A stretch of DNA of 64,000 bases from Hyphomicrobiales bacterium (GCA_017305935.1 JAFKJU010000013.1:1-64000), one strand, 5' to 3'; numbered from the stretch's first letter, positions 1 through 7,382 are shown. Notes: generated by a model not told the origin, from the letters alone. Made by a program: numbers and translations.

Positions 1-267
1 AACAGCGAACAACTTCACGCAATCGAGCGCACTTTGAGCGACGCGGGATTTAACAAATCCTCGCCGCAGTTCGCCGGTTACGCTGCATTCCTTATTGCCA
101 AGGTTGAAGGCAGTACGATCAAGCAGAGCGAGCTTGCGCAAACGCTTCAGCGTCATCATGGCGCAACTCAGTTTAAGTTGTGCCATGGCTTGGCGACACG
201 ATTTCACAAGTATGCAATACAGGGCCTCACAAACGTCAGGTGCACAATCCCGCTGACCAAAAACTGA
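1..267 (+). CDS. Hypothetical protein, 3' end of a gene cut by the window
   Basis: The frame is open from the first base and stops at 265-267, giving at least 88 residues. A TTG at position 34 could be a start, but no clear ribosome binding site precedes it, so I treat it as the C-terminal end of a longer gene. The sequence is mixed helical with a Ser/Gln-rich stretch and no motif I recognise. It lies at the left end of the accessory region. It could also be a non-coding open frame. Confidence 0.35.
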   Translation, partial: NSEQLHAIERTLSDAGFNKSSPQFAGYAAFLIAKVEGSTIKQSELAQTLQRHHGATQFKLCHGLATRFHKYAIQGLTNVRCTIPLTKN

Positions 268-519
268 TGAGGTGCACCGGATAGGCCCTTGGCTAGCGCC
301 ATCGCAAATGGACAGCCGCGCAGTTCATTAGGTGTCCCAAAGTTCCTCAGTTGATCAAGACGACCGGAAAGCGGGCGTCTCGTTTTCAAAACGTACCGTC
401 CGCCTTTTAGCATTGTGCAGCGCTATCAAACTCCCACTAAAATCGTCTTGCGTCGTCCCCGCAATTGAGGAAAATCCTGACCGCCGCAGAGTTCTCGACG
501 GAAGACTTGGGAGTTAAGC
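268..519. other. Intergenic stretch without a supported gene
   Basis: Short open frames on both strands here lack a ribosome binding site and recognisable composition. I see no RNA gene, repeat or terminator. Confidence 0.4.
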
Positions 520-915
520 ATGCCAATCGGCTTTATCCTGGGGCAATTGTCTCGTGGCAAAGTAGACCTGGAAAAAAATGCCGCTTCGCTCGAGGCCAAT
601 GTCGGCCAGCTAAGGCATCTACTGTTCGAGCACAAGCTGCTTTTATCGGCTGCGCGCGAGGTGTTGACGGAAGTCGAAGACGCGGCGCGCGTCATCCTCC
701 GGCACCGGTACGAAATGGTCCTAACATCAGAAGATGTCGAAGGCTTTTACAACGCAGTTGACCGGCTGAAGGTGACGCTCGACGGCTCCCAATCGGCCGT
801 CTTGCCGGAGCTAATGCAAGGTCGCGAAGCGGTTCAGTGTGCGCGTGATCTGCTCATCGTGGTAGGGCTTGGCGAAGAAGGCGCTCCCCAACGGCATTGG
901 GGCATCTGTTGGTGA
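520..915 (+). CDS. Hypothetical 131-residue protein, doubtful C-terminus
   Basis: This frame starts at ATG 520. Its first ~95 residues look like a real helical, Leu/Val/Glu-rich protein. The last ~35 residues run antisense through the receiver gene on the minus strand (tail-to-tail overlap of 105 bp) and have the composition of a shadow translation. The likely explanation is a gene that lost its original 3' end by rearrangement and now reads into its neighbour. Function unknown. Confidence 0.4.
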   Translation: MPIGFILGQLSRGKVDLEKNAASLEANVGQLRHLLFEHKLLLSAAREVLTEVEDAARVILRHRYEMVLTSEDVEGFYNAVDRLKVTLDGSQSAVLPELMQGREAVQCARDLLIVVGLGEEGAPQRHWGICW

Positions 916-1179
916 TGCGTCTCCTGAGACGATGATGATTTGCACGCAAGGATATCGTTCGCTGACAAACCGCGCCAGTTGCAAGCCATTCGTGTCGCCG
1001 GGCATCCTGACATCCGTGAACAGGATTGAGATATCGGCTCTGTTCTCCAAGACCTGCAGAGCTTCATCCCCGCTTTTTGCTTCTAAAGCTGTGAAGCCCG
1101 CGGCTTCAACGAGGTCTACCGCAAGCAAACGTTGAAAAACATCGTCCTCGACGACCAGGACCACAATCTTATTCACCAC
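811..1179 (-). CDS. Single-domain response regulator (CheY-like receiver)
   Basis: A 122-residue stand-alone receiver domain. The acidic pair E11-D12 and D13, the phosphoacceptor D56 in the LFTDVRMPG motif, the conserved S84 in IIVSGDA, and K103 in the AKPY motif are all in place, so it should accept phosphate from a histidine kinase. No output domain follows and no kinase gene is adjacent. The start is GTG at 1179 preceded by an AGGGAAA-type ribosome site. Stand-alone receivers of this type are common in rhizobia and often act by phosphotransfer or protein contact. Its partner cannot be told from the window. Confidence 0.85.
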   Translation of the reverse strand: MVNKIVVLVVEDDVFQRLLAVDLVEAAGFTALEAKSGDEALQVLENRADISILFTDVRMPGDTNGLQLARFVSERYPCVQIIIVSGDASPTDAPMPLGSAFFAKPYHDEQITRTLNRFATLH

Positions 1180-1432
1180 CGGATTTCCCTTCGATCAAAA
1201 CGGAGAAAAGGCTGGTTCCCGGTAGTCTGAGAGGGCCCTATAGTCGGAACCGCGTCACTGGCGTTTAGTTCCTGAGGCTGTCGAAGATTTTCGCCTTCAC
1301 TGAACTGGTCCGATCATATCGGGAGAGTTCGGCCAACGAGGCAATCCGATATCGTCGGGATGGCCACCGGAACCCTGAGTTTTCAGGGCTCGTTTGAAAA
1401 ACAATCAACGGAAATCAAAGCGCCTAAATGCT

Positions 1433-1885
1433 TCACGGGGGATCCACGCGAAGGCGCTTGGGGCGCGGTCGGCCGAAAATATGCAGTGTGAGGCAGAGGT
1501 TTGTATTCGAGGGGGCATCACTCCCCCAAGCGAATTTGTCTATCCCCGAGAAGGAAAGCTTCTTTGACGAATGTCCATCGATTCTAAAGCCACGGTTATA
1601 GGCATGTGTTAGTTCAACTGTTTCGAGATTCCAGCGAAACAACCGTGGCTCATAGGCAAGCGTCCATGCCGATATTTGGACCGGGATTGATGATAAATTG
1701 GCAATGTCGATTTCGTGGGCGCCTCCAGGTTCATCGGTGAACAGGAAAGAAGTGTCGAGCCTAACGCGGTCCTTAAAAAACACCTCCCAGATTTTTATCC
1801 CGCCGAGCACCGTTGAAAGTGTAGCGCCCCAAGTCGCCAGTGGCGATTGGATAGCTACCTGCAAAACTGCCTCCATAAAGCTCAT
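1433..1885 (-). CDS. Hypothetical protein with one N-terminal membrane segment
   Basis: 150 residues. Residues ~5-32 form a hydrophobic segment rich in Ala, Leu and Thr that probably anchors the protein in the inner membrane. The rest looks like a soluble beta-rich domain of about 110 residues ending in a basic Arg/Pro/Lys tail. Its ATG overlaps the stop of the upstream XRE regulator by 4 bp, so the two are co-translated and probably work together. I do not recognise the family. A regulator joined to a small membrane effector resembles some toxin-antitoxin or defence pairs, but that is inference only. Confidence 0.7.
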   Translation of the reverse strand: MSFMEAVLQVAIQSPLATWGATLSTVLGGIKIWEVFFKDRVRLDTSFLFTDEPGGAHEIDIANLSSIPVQISAWTLAYEPRLFRWNLETVELTHAYNRGFRIDGHSSKKLSFSGIDKFAWGSDAPSNTNLCLTLHIFGRPRPKRLRVDPP

Positions 1886-2133
1886 TCGTCGCCGGCCTTC
1901 TTTGCCAGGCGAACACCGGGGCCGCCGTCAACCAATACGCCGCTTTCGAGGAACACGACGCCAGCAAGCTCGCAGGCACGTTTGATGGCTTCCAAGTTGT
2001 TGGCGACTGGCACCGACCTGCCTGCCTCAAAATTCCTCACGGTGGAGTTTCCCACGTTTGCAGCCTTGGCCAGTTCATCTTGAGACATACCGATAAGACC
2101 GCGAGCACCGCGGCATTGAGCAGGAGTTAGCAT
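1882..2133 (-). CDS. XRE-family helix-turn-helix regulator
   Basis: 83 residues. The Cro/CI-type helix-turn-helix fills residues ~5-60: the segment [20 protein letters not shown] is the classic scaffold and recognition helix pair, followed by the [21 protein letters not shown] block typical of small rhizobial XRE proteins. It faces away from the gene starting at 2244, and the 110 bp between them hold AACGA/TCGTT palindromes that are good operator candidates. It probably represses both itself and the divergent small-gene run. The gene downstream overlaps it by 4 bp. Confidence 0.88.
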   Translation of the reverse strand: MLTPAQCRGARGLIGMSQDELAKAANVGNSTVRNFEAGRSVPVANNLEAIKRACELAGVVFLESGVLVDGGPGVRLAKKAGDE

Positions 2134-2165
2134 CAGAACCTCACGTAACTAATTTATTCAAGGCT

Positions 2166-2228
2166 AACGAAAATCGTTTGACATGTAAATGCGTAACGAT
2201 ATATGTTGTTGTTAACGTTAATCGTTAC
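2166..2228 (+). promoter_or_regulatory. Divergent promoter with XRE operator candidates
   Basis: A -35 box TTGACA at 2178-2183 and a -10-like TATATG at 2200-2205 are spaced 16 bp and point toward the gene at 2244. Around them are palindromic elements: AACGAAAATCGTT at 2166-2178, abutting the -35 box, and GTAACGAT (2193-2200) paired with ATCGTTAC (2221-2228), flanking the -10 region. A repressor bound here would block RNA polymerase. The adjacent XRE protein is the obvious candidate. Confidence 0.65.
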
Positions 2229-2243
2229 ATAAGGCCATCCGAT

Positions 2244-2588
2244 ATGTCGAACACCACCGTTCCGGCAAACGCCGAAGGCATGCCCAAATTCGACCGCGCC
2301 GCCGTCATGCGGCTGGCCTGGGAAATCTATCGCAAGCGTTTCGGCGGGGAACGCGATGCTGCAAGCCGCCGCTGGGCCTTCTCGCTCTCGCTCAAGTCCG
2401 CATGGATGACGGTGAAGTGGGAAGCCAAGGAGGCCGCCAAGAGCGCCGAGCAGAAGCGCGCCGACGAGATTGCAGCGCTCCGGCTGGAAGTGCTGCGGAT
2501 CGCAGCCACGCCTTTCCGTATGCGCCTCGACAACGACCGTTACGACCGGCTGCAGCAGCAGATTTCCGCCCTTCAGCGGGCGGCATAA
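2244..2588 (+). CDS. Small phage-like protein with WEIYRKRFGG motif
   Basis: 114 residues from ATG 2244. An upstream in-frame start at 2178 would place the promoter inside the gene, so I reject it. Residues ~19-50 carry the pattern AWEIYRKRFGG...RRWAFSLSLKSAWMTVK, which resembles a short helical motif found in many phage and plasmid proteins of alphaproteobacteria. A charged Glu/Lys/Ala coiled-coil-like helix follows (residues ~55-80). It is the first gene of the plus-strand run controlled by the XRE-side promoter. Molecular role unknown. Its N-terminus (SNTTVPANAEGMPKF) is echoed at the starts of the genes at 2639 and 3253. Confidence 0.7.
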   Translation: MSNTTVPANAEGMPKFDRAAVMRLAWEIYRKRFGGERDAASRRWAFSLSLKSAWMTVKWEAKEAAKSAEQKRADEIAALRLEVLRIAATPFRMRLDNDRYDRLQQQISALQRAA

Positions 2589-2638
2589 CTGATCGCCCCG
2601 CGATGGGGCAAACCCAATCCGAAAACATGGAGAAAATC

Positions 2639-3130
2639 ATGCCGAACGCTGTTCCGGCAGCAGGCCACCGTTTGCCTGCTCCTTCCTCCCTCATCTGCTA
2701 TCAGACCCTTCCGCCGGGATGCATCGCCTTCTTGGTCACGGATGACTACAGCGCGCCGTACATCCGTGCGGGCGAATGGGTTGTCGTCGACACGGCCGAC
2801 CGCACCGCCCGCGTTGGCGACGTTTACGTCATCCAGTGGGACAGCGGAGGGCGCACCCTCTGTCAGGCCCGGCATAGTTCGAAGATGTGGCAAACGGACG
2901 GGAAAACGCCCTGTTGGCATGTCGGCTCTCTGAAGACTTCCAGCAAGGAAGAATTCGATGCATGGCTGAAGCAGAGCGAAGAAGCCCGCGCCCACGGAGC
3001 GATTCCGACTTGGCGTGGCGGTTGGACGGAAGGCCCGCTGAACCTCGATCACCTCGAAAGCAAGCTCGTGGGCGCGGTAATCGGTCTCTATCAGCCGACG
3101 TTCGACAGCCCCCTGAGGATTGCTGGATAG
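2639..3130 (+). CDS. S24/LexA-fold-like protein without the catalytic serine
   Basis: 163 residues. I choose ATG 2639 because GGAG at 2629-2632 is well spaced; ATG 2627 is an alternative. Residues ~35-75 (DDYSAPYIRAGEWVVVD...GDVYVIQW) follow the beta layout of the S24 peptidase domain of LexA and phage repressors, where the pattern is GDSM-P-...-GD-VLVD. The position equivalent to the nucleophilic serine appears to be Y37, with S38 one place off, and no helix-turn-helix precedes it. It may be a non-cleaving S24-like protein or an unrelated barrel. It belongs to the small-gene run 2244-4576. Confidence 0.6.
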   Translation: MPNAVPAAGHRLPAPSSLICYQTLPPGCIAFLVTDDYSAPYIRAGEWVVVDTADRTARVGDVYVIQWDSGGRTLCQARHSSKMWQTDGKTPCWHVGSLKTSSKEEFDAWLKQSEEARAHGAIPTWRGGWTEGPLNLDHLESKLVGAVIGLYQPTFDSPLRIAG

Positions 3131-3252
3131 GGAGACCGTGCATGGAAATGGCCGCGCGGTCATTCCATCGCGGCCCTGCTGTCGCCTCCGCCCTGAGGCA
3201 GCAAAACGAACCCGCGCCACTGTAGGCGCAATCAAACTTTGAGGACACCCCC

Positions 3253-3573
3253 ATGACGCCGAACCCCGTTCCGGCCGCTGGCGAAGCCATGCCGAAAATC
3301 AGAGCGACCGATGAACAGGTCGCAGATGCGATGCGAACCTTAGACAGTTCAATCCATGCCTTGGTGCATATGACCGATATCACGGCGGAGGCCTACGACC
3401 GGCTTTTTGCCCCGGTGAGGGACATCGCATCGGATGCCACGGACTATAAAGTTTTCCGACTGACGGCCCATGAGTTTGAGCAATTCGGATTTCTGCTCAA
3501 TGACGTCGCTAACCGCTGCGCTAGGCTGAGAGAGGCCTACAGTGCGGCGTACTACGGGGAGCAAATCCAATGA
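3253..3573 (+). CDS. Hypothetical helical protein, 106 residues
   Basis: Starts at ATG 3253 after GAGGAC and overlaps the next gene by 4 bp (ATGA at 3570). Apart from a short Pro/Ala leader (NPVPAAGEAMPK) it is predicted all-helical and acidic, with no recognised family. The gap 3131-3252 before it holds no gene. It opens the tightly packed sub-run 3253-4576, in which every junction overlaps by 4-8 bp, so these genes are translationally coupled. Confidence 0.65.
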   Translation: MTPNPVPAAGEAMPKIRATDEQVADAMRTLDSSIHALVHMTDITAEAYDRLFAPVRDIASDATDYKVFRLTAHEFEQFGFLLNDVANRCARLREAYSAAYYGEQIQ

Positions 3574-3785
3574 CCCGCGCCCCTGACCACGTCCTCCAAC
3601 TCAACGACATCGACGATATCCTGGCCAGCGTCCAGTACCTGGGCGATGCCCTGTACATGGCCTCCGCCGATAGCTGCTTCAGCGGGGATGCTCGCAACGT
3701 GGCTCAAACGCTCGCCGATGCCATGAATGCAAAGGTCTCGACTGTCCGCAAACTTCTGGAAGAAATGAAGGGGCGGCTGTCATGA
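3570..3785 (+). CDS. Hypothetical small helical protein, 71 residues
   Basis: A 71-residue helical protein overlapping both neighbours by 4 bp. The C-terminal half (DARNVAQTLADAMNAKVSTV, then RKLLEEMK) looks like one long amphipathic helix. It has a general likeness to the 112-residue protein at 3993, which shows the same pattern of a short acidic loop before a long helix. No known function. Such runs of tiny genes are typical of phage or integrative-element early regions. Confidence 0.62.
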   Translation: MTRAPDHVLQLNDIDDILASVQYLGDALYMASADSCFSGDARNVAQTLADAMNAKVSTVRKLLEEMKGRLS

Positions 3786-4000
3786 CCAACCCTAGCACAC
3801 GCGTTCGCCCGCTCGTCGCCTCCCAGGTCGCCACAGCAAAGCTTCTGACGATCCAGATCGAAGTTGCCGCCAGGCGCCTTGCGCGGCTGATGGACGAACT
3901 GCACGGCGAGGAATTCAAATTCAGTATTAACCACGTCGCCGGGGCTGAGTTCATCCTCATCAGCGTTGGCATGTACGAGGGAGGGTCGAGCCGTGGCTGA
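3782..4000 (+). CDS. Small orphan protein with SINH motif (paralogue of 4328-4576)
   Basis: 72 residues, overlapping the upstream gene by 4 bp and the next by 8 bp. A helix (AARRLARLMDELHG) is followed by two strands around FKFSINHVAGAEFILISV. The same helix-strand layout recurs in the gene at 4328 (AAEYLADLLRTAHG then WNISINHDTCFVVVS), so the two are diverged paralogues. Function unknown. Confidence 0.62.
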   Translation: MTNPSTRVRPLVASQVATAKLLTIQIEVAARRLARLMDELHGEEFKFSINHVAGAEFILISVGMYEGGSSRG

Positions 4001-4331
4001 TACAGTCGAAAGGGCAGGGCGCCAGCGGGAAAAATGCGGTGCCGCCACCATAACCAAATCCCATACCGATGCCGTATATGACGCCGTCGAAATGATGCGG
4101 CTGGCTTCTGACATTCTGCTTGATGGCAACCTGAGCGAAAAGGAATGCCATCGACTTTCCTGGCTCCTCGGCGGCCACGCGCGCCGGCTCTCGAATATCA
4201 TCGAGACCATGGAGCATGTTGAGGAATACCAGCCGCAATGCCCGTCCGACCTCCTATCGATCAGTGACGAAGTCGAAGCGCTGGAGGCTCGCTTGGCCTC
4301 TATCAGGCGCGATGCGGAGCGGTCGGCATGA
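3993..4331 (+). CDS. Hypothetical helical protein, 112 residues, GTG start
   Basis: I place the start at GTG 3993, preceded by a strong GAGGGAGGG ribosome site at 3979-3987 inside the end of the previous gene. The protein is helical and ends in a charged coiled-coil-like segment (residues ~85-112). The segment SDILLDGNLSEKECHRLSWL resembles small phage proteins that monitor or bind partners through helices, but I cannot name a family. The stop overlaps the next ATG by 4 bp. Confidence 0.6.
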   Translation: MADTVERAGRQREKCGAATITKSHTDAVYDAVEMMRLASDILLDGNLSEKECHRLSWLLGGHARRLSNIIETMEHVEEYQPQCPSDLLSISDEVEALEARLASIRRDAERSA

Positions 4332-4576
4332 AGAGCGCCCCGAAACGAAGAACGCGCCCTGACATGGTCCCAAGAGGCGGGAAGGGCGCCGGCGGCACAG
4401 AGCGGGGGATGGCGATGCTGTCATCCTCCATGCGCTCCGTCGAAGGCGCGGTCTCGGAAATTGAGGCCGCTGCCGAATATCTTGCCGACCTGTTGCGCAC
4501 GGCGCACGGCGGGGCTTGGAATATCAGCATCAATCACGACACCTGCTTTGTCGTCGTCTCTCGCGATTTCAATTAG
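4328..4576 (+). CDS. Small orphan protein with SINH motif (paralogue of 3782-4000)
   Basis: 82 residues with a basic, Gly/Arg/Lys-rich N-terminal tail of about 28 residues, then the helix-strand module seen in the gene at 3782 (NISINHDTCFVVVSRDF). The tail may contact nucleic acid. It is the last gene of the coupled run. About 250 bp without any supported gene follow (4577-4833). Confidence 0.6.
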   Translation: MKSAPKRRTRPDMVPRGGKGAGGTERGMAMLSSSMRSVEGAVSEIEAAAEYLADLLRTAHGGAWNISINHDTCFVVVSRDFN

Positions 4577-4833
4577 CACCAAGCCGCTGGAGCGCCGCCG
4601 GCCCAATTTCAATGATGAGCGGTTGAGGGTAGCCAGGGCTTCGCACCGATTTAATCCACATCGTAACGCGAGCGATGCAGGTTCAACTTTCGTCGCGAAA
4701 CTTGGTTTGCGCGGCAACCTCTTTCCTGGGTAAAGAAGTCTCTGAGTTGGACGAATACAAGTTTCTCGGAGAAACTTGCGCTGGCTATAACCTCTCCCGA
4801 ATTCGTGAAAGGTTCGATGCCGAGGCGCTTCGC

Positions 4834-5076
4834 TCATTCCAATTCAGGTATCTCACCGGCCTGAAACAGTACGACAGACGGCCCATACTCGCCAATCATC
4901 GGGTCAGCCTCCCGGCTCCAGGCGACAACGCCGGCATATTTATCAGCCATCATTCTCGCCTCGCGCTTGGCCCGCTCCTCCGTATCAACCTGGCGCGGAT
5001 CGAAGGCCGGCACCAAATCCCCTTCGTCGTTCTTGTTGAATGCCGCCAGTACGATCAGCTTGCCCTTGGTAGTCAT
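4834..5076 (-). CDS. Conserved-looking hypothetical protein, 80 residues
   Basis: I place the start at ATG 5076, which has a CGGAG ribosome site just upstream; a longer frame to 5259 would run antisense through the start of the ClpP-like gene. The protein reads TTKGKLIVLAAFNKNDEGDL, then an acidic/basic helix (DTEERAKREARMMADKYAGVVAW) and the strand GPSVVLFQAGEIPE. This composition fits the small rhizobial orphan proteins that often appear on plasmids and islands. No function known. Confidence 0.6.
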   Translation of the reverse strand: MTTKGKLIVLAAFNKNDEGDLVPAFDPRQVDTEERAKREARMMADKYAGVVAWSREADPMIGEYGPSVVLFQAGEIPELE

Positions 5077-5216
5077 GGCCGTTCTCCGAAACCCGGTAAT
5101 ACGCAGTCGCGAACTGGTGCAAAATCTGCACGAGTTCGATTTTCTCTGCAACACGATTGACGCGAGCCATGCAACCTCAGAGAAATTCCCCTGGGGAACA
5201 TGCCTGGGGGGCTTTG

Positions 5217-6257
5217 ATGTTGAGATACGTGCTCGCGCTCGCAATGGGGCTGCTGTCAACGTCGGCGCTTGGGGAGGGGATCACACCATCGCCGCAGGAC
5301 AAGACAATCACATTTGATGGCGAAATCACCGCCCGCTCCCCACTGGCTTTCAAGAGGGCCTTGGACGCGGCGCCATGGGCCGAAACGGTGGTCCTGAACA
5401 GTCCAGGCGGTTTCGTGCAGTCGGCTCTCCTGATGGCTGAGGAGGTCAAGGAGAGGAAGCTATCAACCGTCGTTCCCGACAATGGCGTTTGCGTTTCCGC
5501 CTGCGCATTCATCTTCCTCGCCGGTGAAGGGAGGGAGGTTAAAGGCCAGTTAGGCGTCCACCAGATTTACGGGCTGAAGAACGAAAGCCAGGTGCAGGTC
5601 GAGCTATCCGACGTTATCGAGGCGCTGAACTCTTACGGTGTTGCGCCCGAACTCATCCCGATCATGCTGCGCACGGCGCCCGACGGTATGCACATGTTCA
5701 GCCGCGAGGAAATCACAAAGTACCAGATCGAGCGCGCCACCATCGATGTCGAAACAGCCTTTCTCTATGAAGAGAAGGTTGTCGGAGAAACGCCTTTTGC
5801 CGTGAAAGGTGAGGTGAGGTGGACCATCACAGCGCCAGGAGCTAACGGCAATAAATATCCCAAAGCAGTTGCGACGATCAGCATGCCGGGCAAGGCGGCT
5901 ATTCAGGTGGTCACGTTCCTGAAGAACGAAGACCGCGACCTGCCAGCCTCTCACGTTTTTGAGTTCCTATTGCCGCCTGATGGCTCCGTAAAAAACGTGG
6001 TGCGGGTGGCGATGAAGGAAACTGAGCAGGATAAAGGAAACATCCTAATCGGTGTGCCGGCCGATATCACGAAGGACTTCAAGATGTTCGCACTGAATGA
6101 TTTCCCCAAGGCGGTCGCCGTGAACACGGAAATGCTGCGGAAACGCAACTGGCTCGATATTCCCGTCACTTATACGAACGGCAATCGAGCGCTGGTCACG
6201 ATTGGCAAAGGGAGGCTTGGCGCGAAGGCCATCAACGCTGTGCTCGATGCGGAATGA
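5217..6257 (+). CDS. Secreted ClpP/SDH-like serine protease-fold protein with extra C-terminal domain
   Basis: 346 residues from ATG 5217; the first ~20 residues (MLRYVLALAMGLLSTSALGE) form a signal peptide, so the protein is exported. Residues ~55-120 match the periplasmic ClpP-like family (COG3904 type): LNSPGGFVQSA, the PDNGVCVSACAFIFLAG segment with the likely nucleophile S94, and the likely base H115 in LGVHQ. These proteins have a ClpP crotonase fold. About 170 residues follow that I cannot assign, with a beta-rich pattern (residues ~190-345). The substrate is unknown. It stands alone between opposing genes in the accessory region. Confidence 0.8.
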   Translation: MLRYVLALAMGLLSTSALGEGITPSPQDKTITFDGEITARSPLAFKRALDAAPWAETVVLNSPGGFVQSALLMAEEVKERKLSTVVPDNGVCVSACAFIFLAGEGREVKGQLGVHQIYGLKNESQVQVELSDVIEALNSYGVAPELIPIMLRTAPDGMHMFSREEITKYQIERATIDVETAFLYEEKVVGETPFAVKGEVRWTITAPGANGNKYPKAVATISMPGKAAIQVVTFLKNEDRDLPASHVFEFLLPPDGSVKNVVRVAMKETEQDKGNILIGVPADITKDFKMFALNDFPKAVAVNTEMLRKRNWLDIPVTYTNGNRALVTIGKGRLGAKAINAVLDAE

Positions 6258-6448
6258 GCCGTACCGCTATGCCTGCCACTACCTATCGATCTGCGTCTCC
6301 CTAACGGAGATGCAGGTGCGGGGAGTGGCGAACGAAAGTCCCGAGCGCCGTTGAATGAAATCAAAATCAATCAATCGGAAATTGCTCTCTAACATGGCGG
6401 TGTCGTTAGGGAGCATTTACCTTTCGACAGTCATGCGAGCGGACGGCC

Positions 6449-6841
6449 CTACAAAACAAGCACAAAGGGACGCAACAGTTCGCAGAGAGTTTTCTGATCG
6501 ATGCCATGCTCAATAAGGCCCGTTACCCATTGAGCAGTCTCTTCGGTATCAGGAGGCGCGAAAATTGCGCCATTCAATTCCAAAAAGGCAGCGGCGGCAA
6601 AAAAGGCGGCGCGCTTATTCCCATCTTCAAACGGATGAGCCATCGCGACAGCATGCAGCAAATGTACGGCCAACACCACGAGGTCATACTGAGCTTCATA
6701 GAGCGAAAGGTTGACAGGGGCAGCTACAGCACTTTCGAGGCTGTTCCTATCTCGGACGAAAGCGTTTGGCACTTGACGGGCATTTGCGGCTATCAATTGC
6801 TCTGCGGTGATCCAGATAATCTCACCGCGCAAGATAGTCAC
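6449..6841 (-). CDS. doc: Doc/Fic-family toxin
   Basis: 130 residues. The Fic/Doc active-site motif HPFEDGNKR is complete at residues 69-77, and the overall length and helical pattern match Doc (death on curing). Doc proteins transfer phosphate to EF-Tu; Fic proteins transfer AMP. The lysine K76 after N75 fits Doc. The start is GTG 6841, 20 bp inside the end of the upstream gene 6822-7382, which is the standard antitoxin-then-toxin order. The upstream partner is not a Phd-type antitoxin. Confidence 0.88.
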   Translation of the reverse strand: MTILRGEIIWITAEQLIAANARQVPNAFVRDRNSLESAVAAPVNLSLYEAQYDLVVLAVHLLHAVAMAHPFEDGNKRAAFFAAAAFLELNGAIFAPPDTEETAQWVTGLIEHGIDQKTLCELLRPFVLVL

Positions 6842-7382
6842 TCACGACGGGATAGCGGCTAATAAGGTCGTCCGTTGCTTCTTCGAATGAAGCTGGCCTT
6901 CTCACGTTATTGCGAAGCCATTGGTCAATCCTTGGCAGTAGCTCTTGTCCTGCGAGCGCGGCGGACTGTTTGGCAAAAACAGTGTATTGGTCGTAAGCGA
7001 CAGATAGACGTTTATTTAGCTGCCGGAAATGGCGCTTAGCCTGTGCATTGGGAAACCGGAAGGTATTTAAAAACTCGTTGGCTTCATGAGAAAGTCGAGC
7101 CAATACAGGCTGAGATTGCTCGATGCTAACATACATTTGCCTTTCGAATCGCACGATGTCTCCGCGCGCAGCAATCACGTATCGAGATTCGTTTGCTTCA
7201 AGCGCAGTATCGACAAGGTTTCGGAGTGCTTGATTTACAGCGAATAGGTCTGCTCTTCGTTTGGATACTATGCCTTCGATCTCTTTAACGCGGTTAACGG
7301 GATTGGGCGCCTGGCTTGTACGGGGCGGCTCCGCGATGGGCGCGAATACCTCGTCGACATCTTTTAAAAGCGCGAAACCCAT
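6822..7382 (-). CDS. Putative non-Phd partner (antitoxin candidate) of the Doc toxin
   Basis: 186 residues from ATG 7382, chosen for the GGAGATG ribosome site; a longer frame to 7430 lacks one. It is almost entirely helical, with charged heptad-like stretches at residues ~35-100 and ~110-155, and has no helix-turn-helix, Phd or AbrB motif and no visible (S/T)xxxE(G/N) Fic-inhibitory helix. Its 3' end overlaps the Doc gene by 20 bp, so they are co-translated. Classical Phd is about 73 residues, so this would be a new kind of Doc partner, or a target or scaffold of the toxin. Confidence 0.7.
   Translation of the reverse strand: MGFALLKDVDEVFAPIAEPPRTSQAPNPVNRVKEIEGIVSKRRADLFAVNQALRNLVDTALEANESRYVIAARGDIVRFERQMYVSIEQSQPVLARLSHEANEFLNTFRFPNAQAKRHFRQLNKRLSVAYDQYTVFAKQSAALAGQELLPRIDQWLRNNVRRPASFEEATDDLISRYPVVSDYLAR

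Noticed and set aside
4985-5170. A 61-codon minus-strand frame upstream of and overlapping the gene at 4834-5076.
   Set aside because: Its second half is an out-of-frame translation of that gene; only the first ~30 codons could be real, and there is no clear ribosome site.
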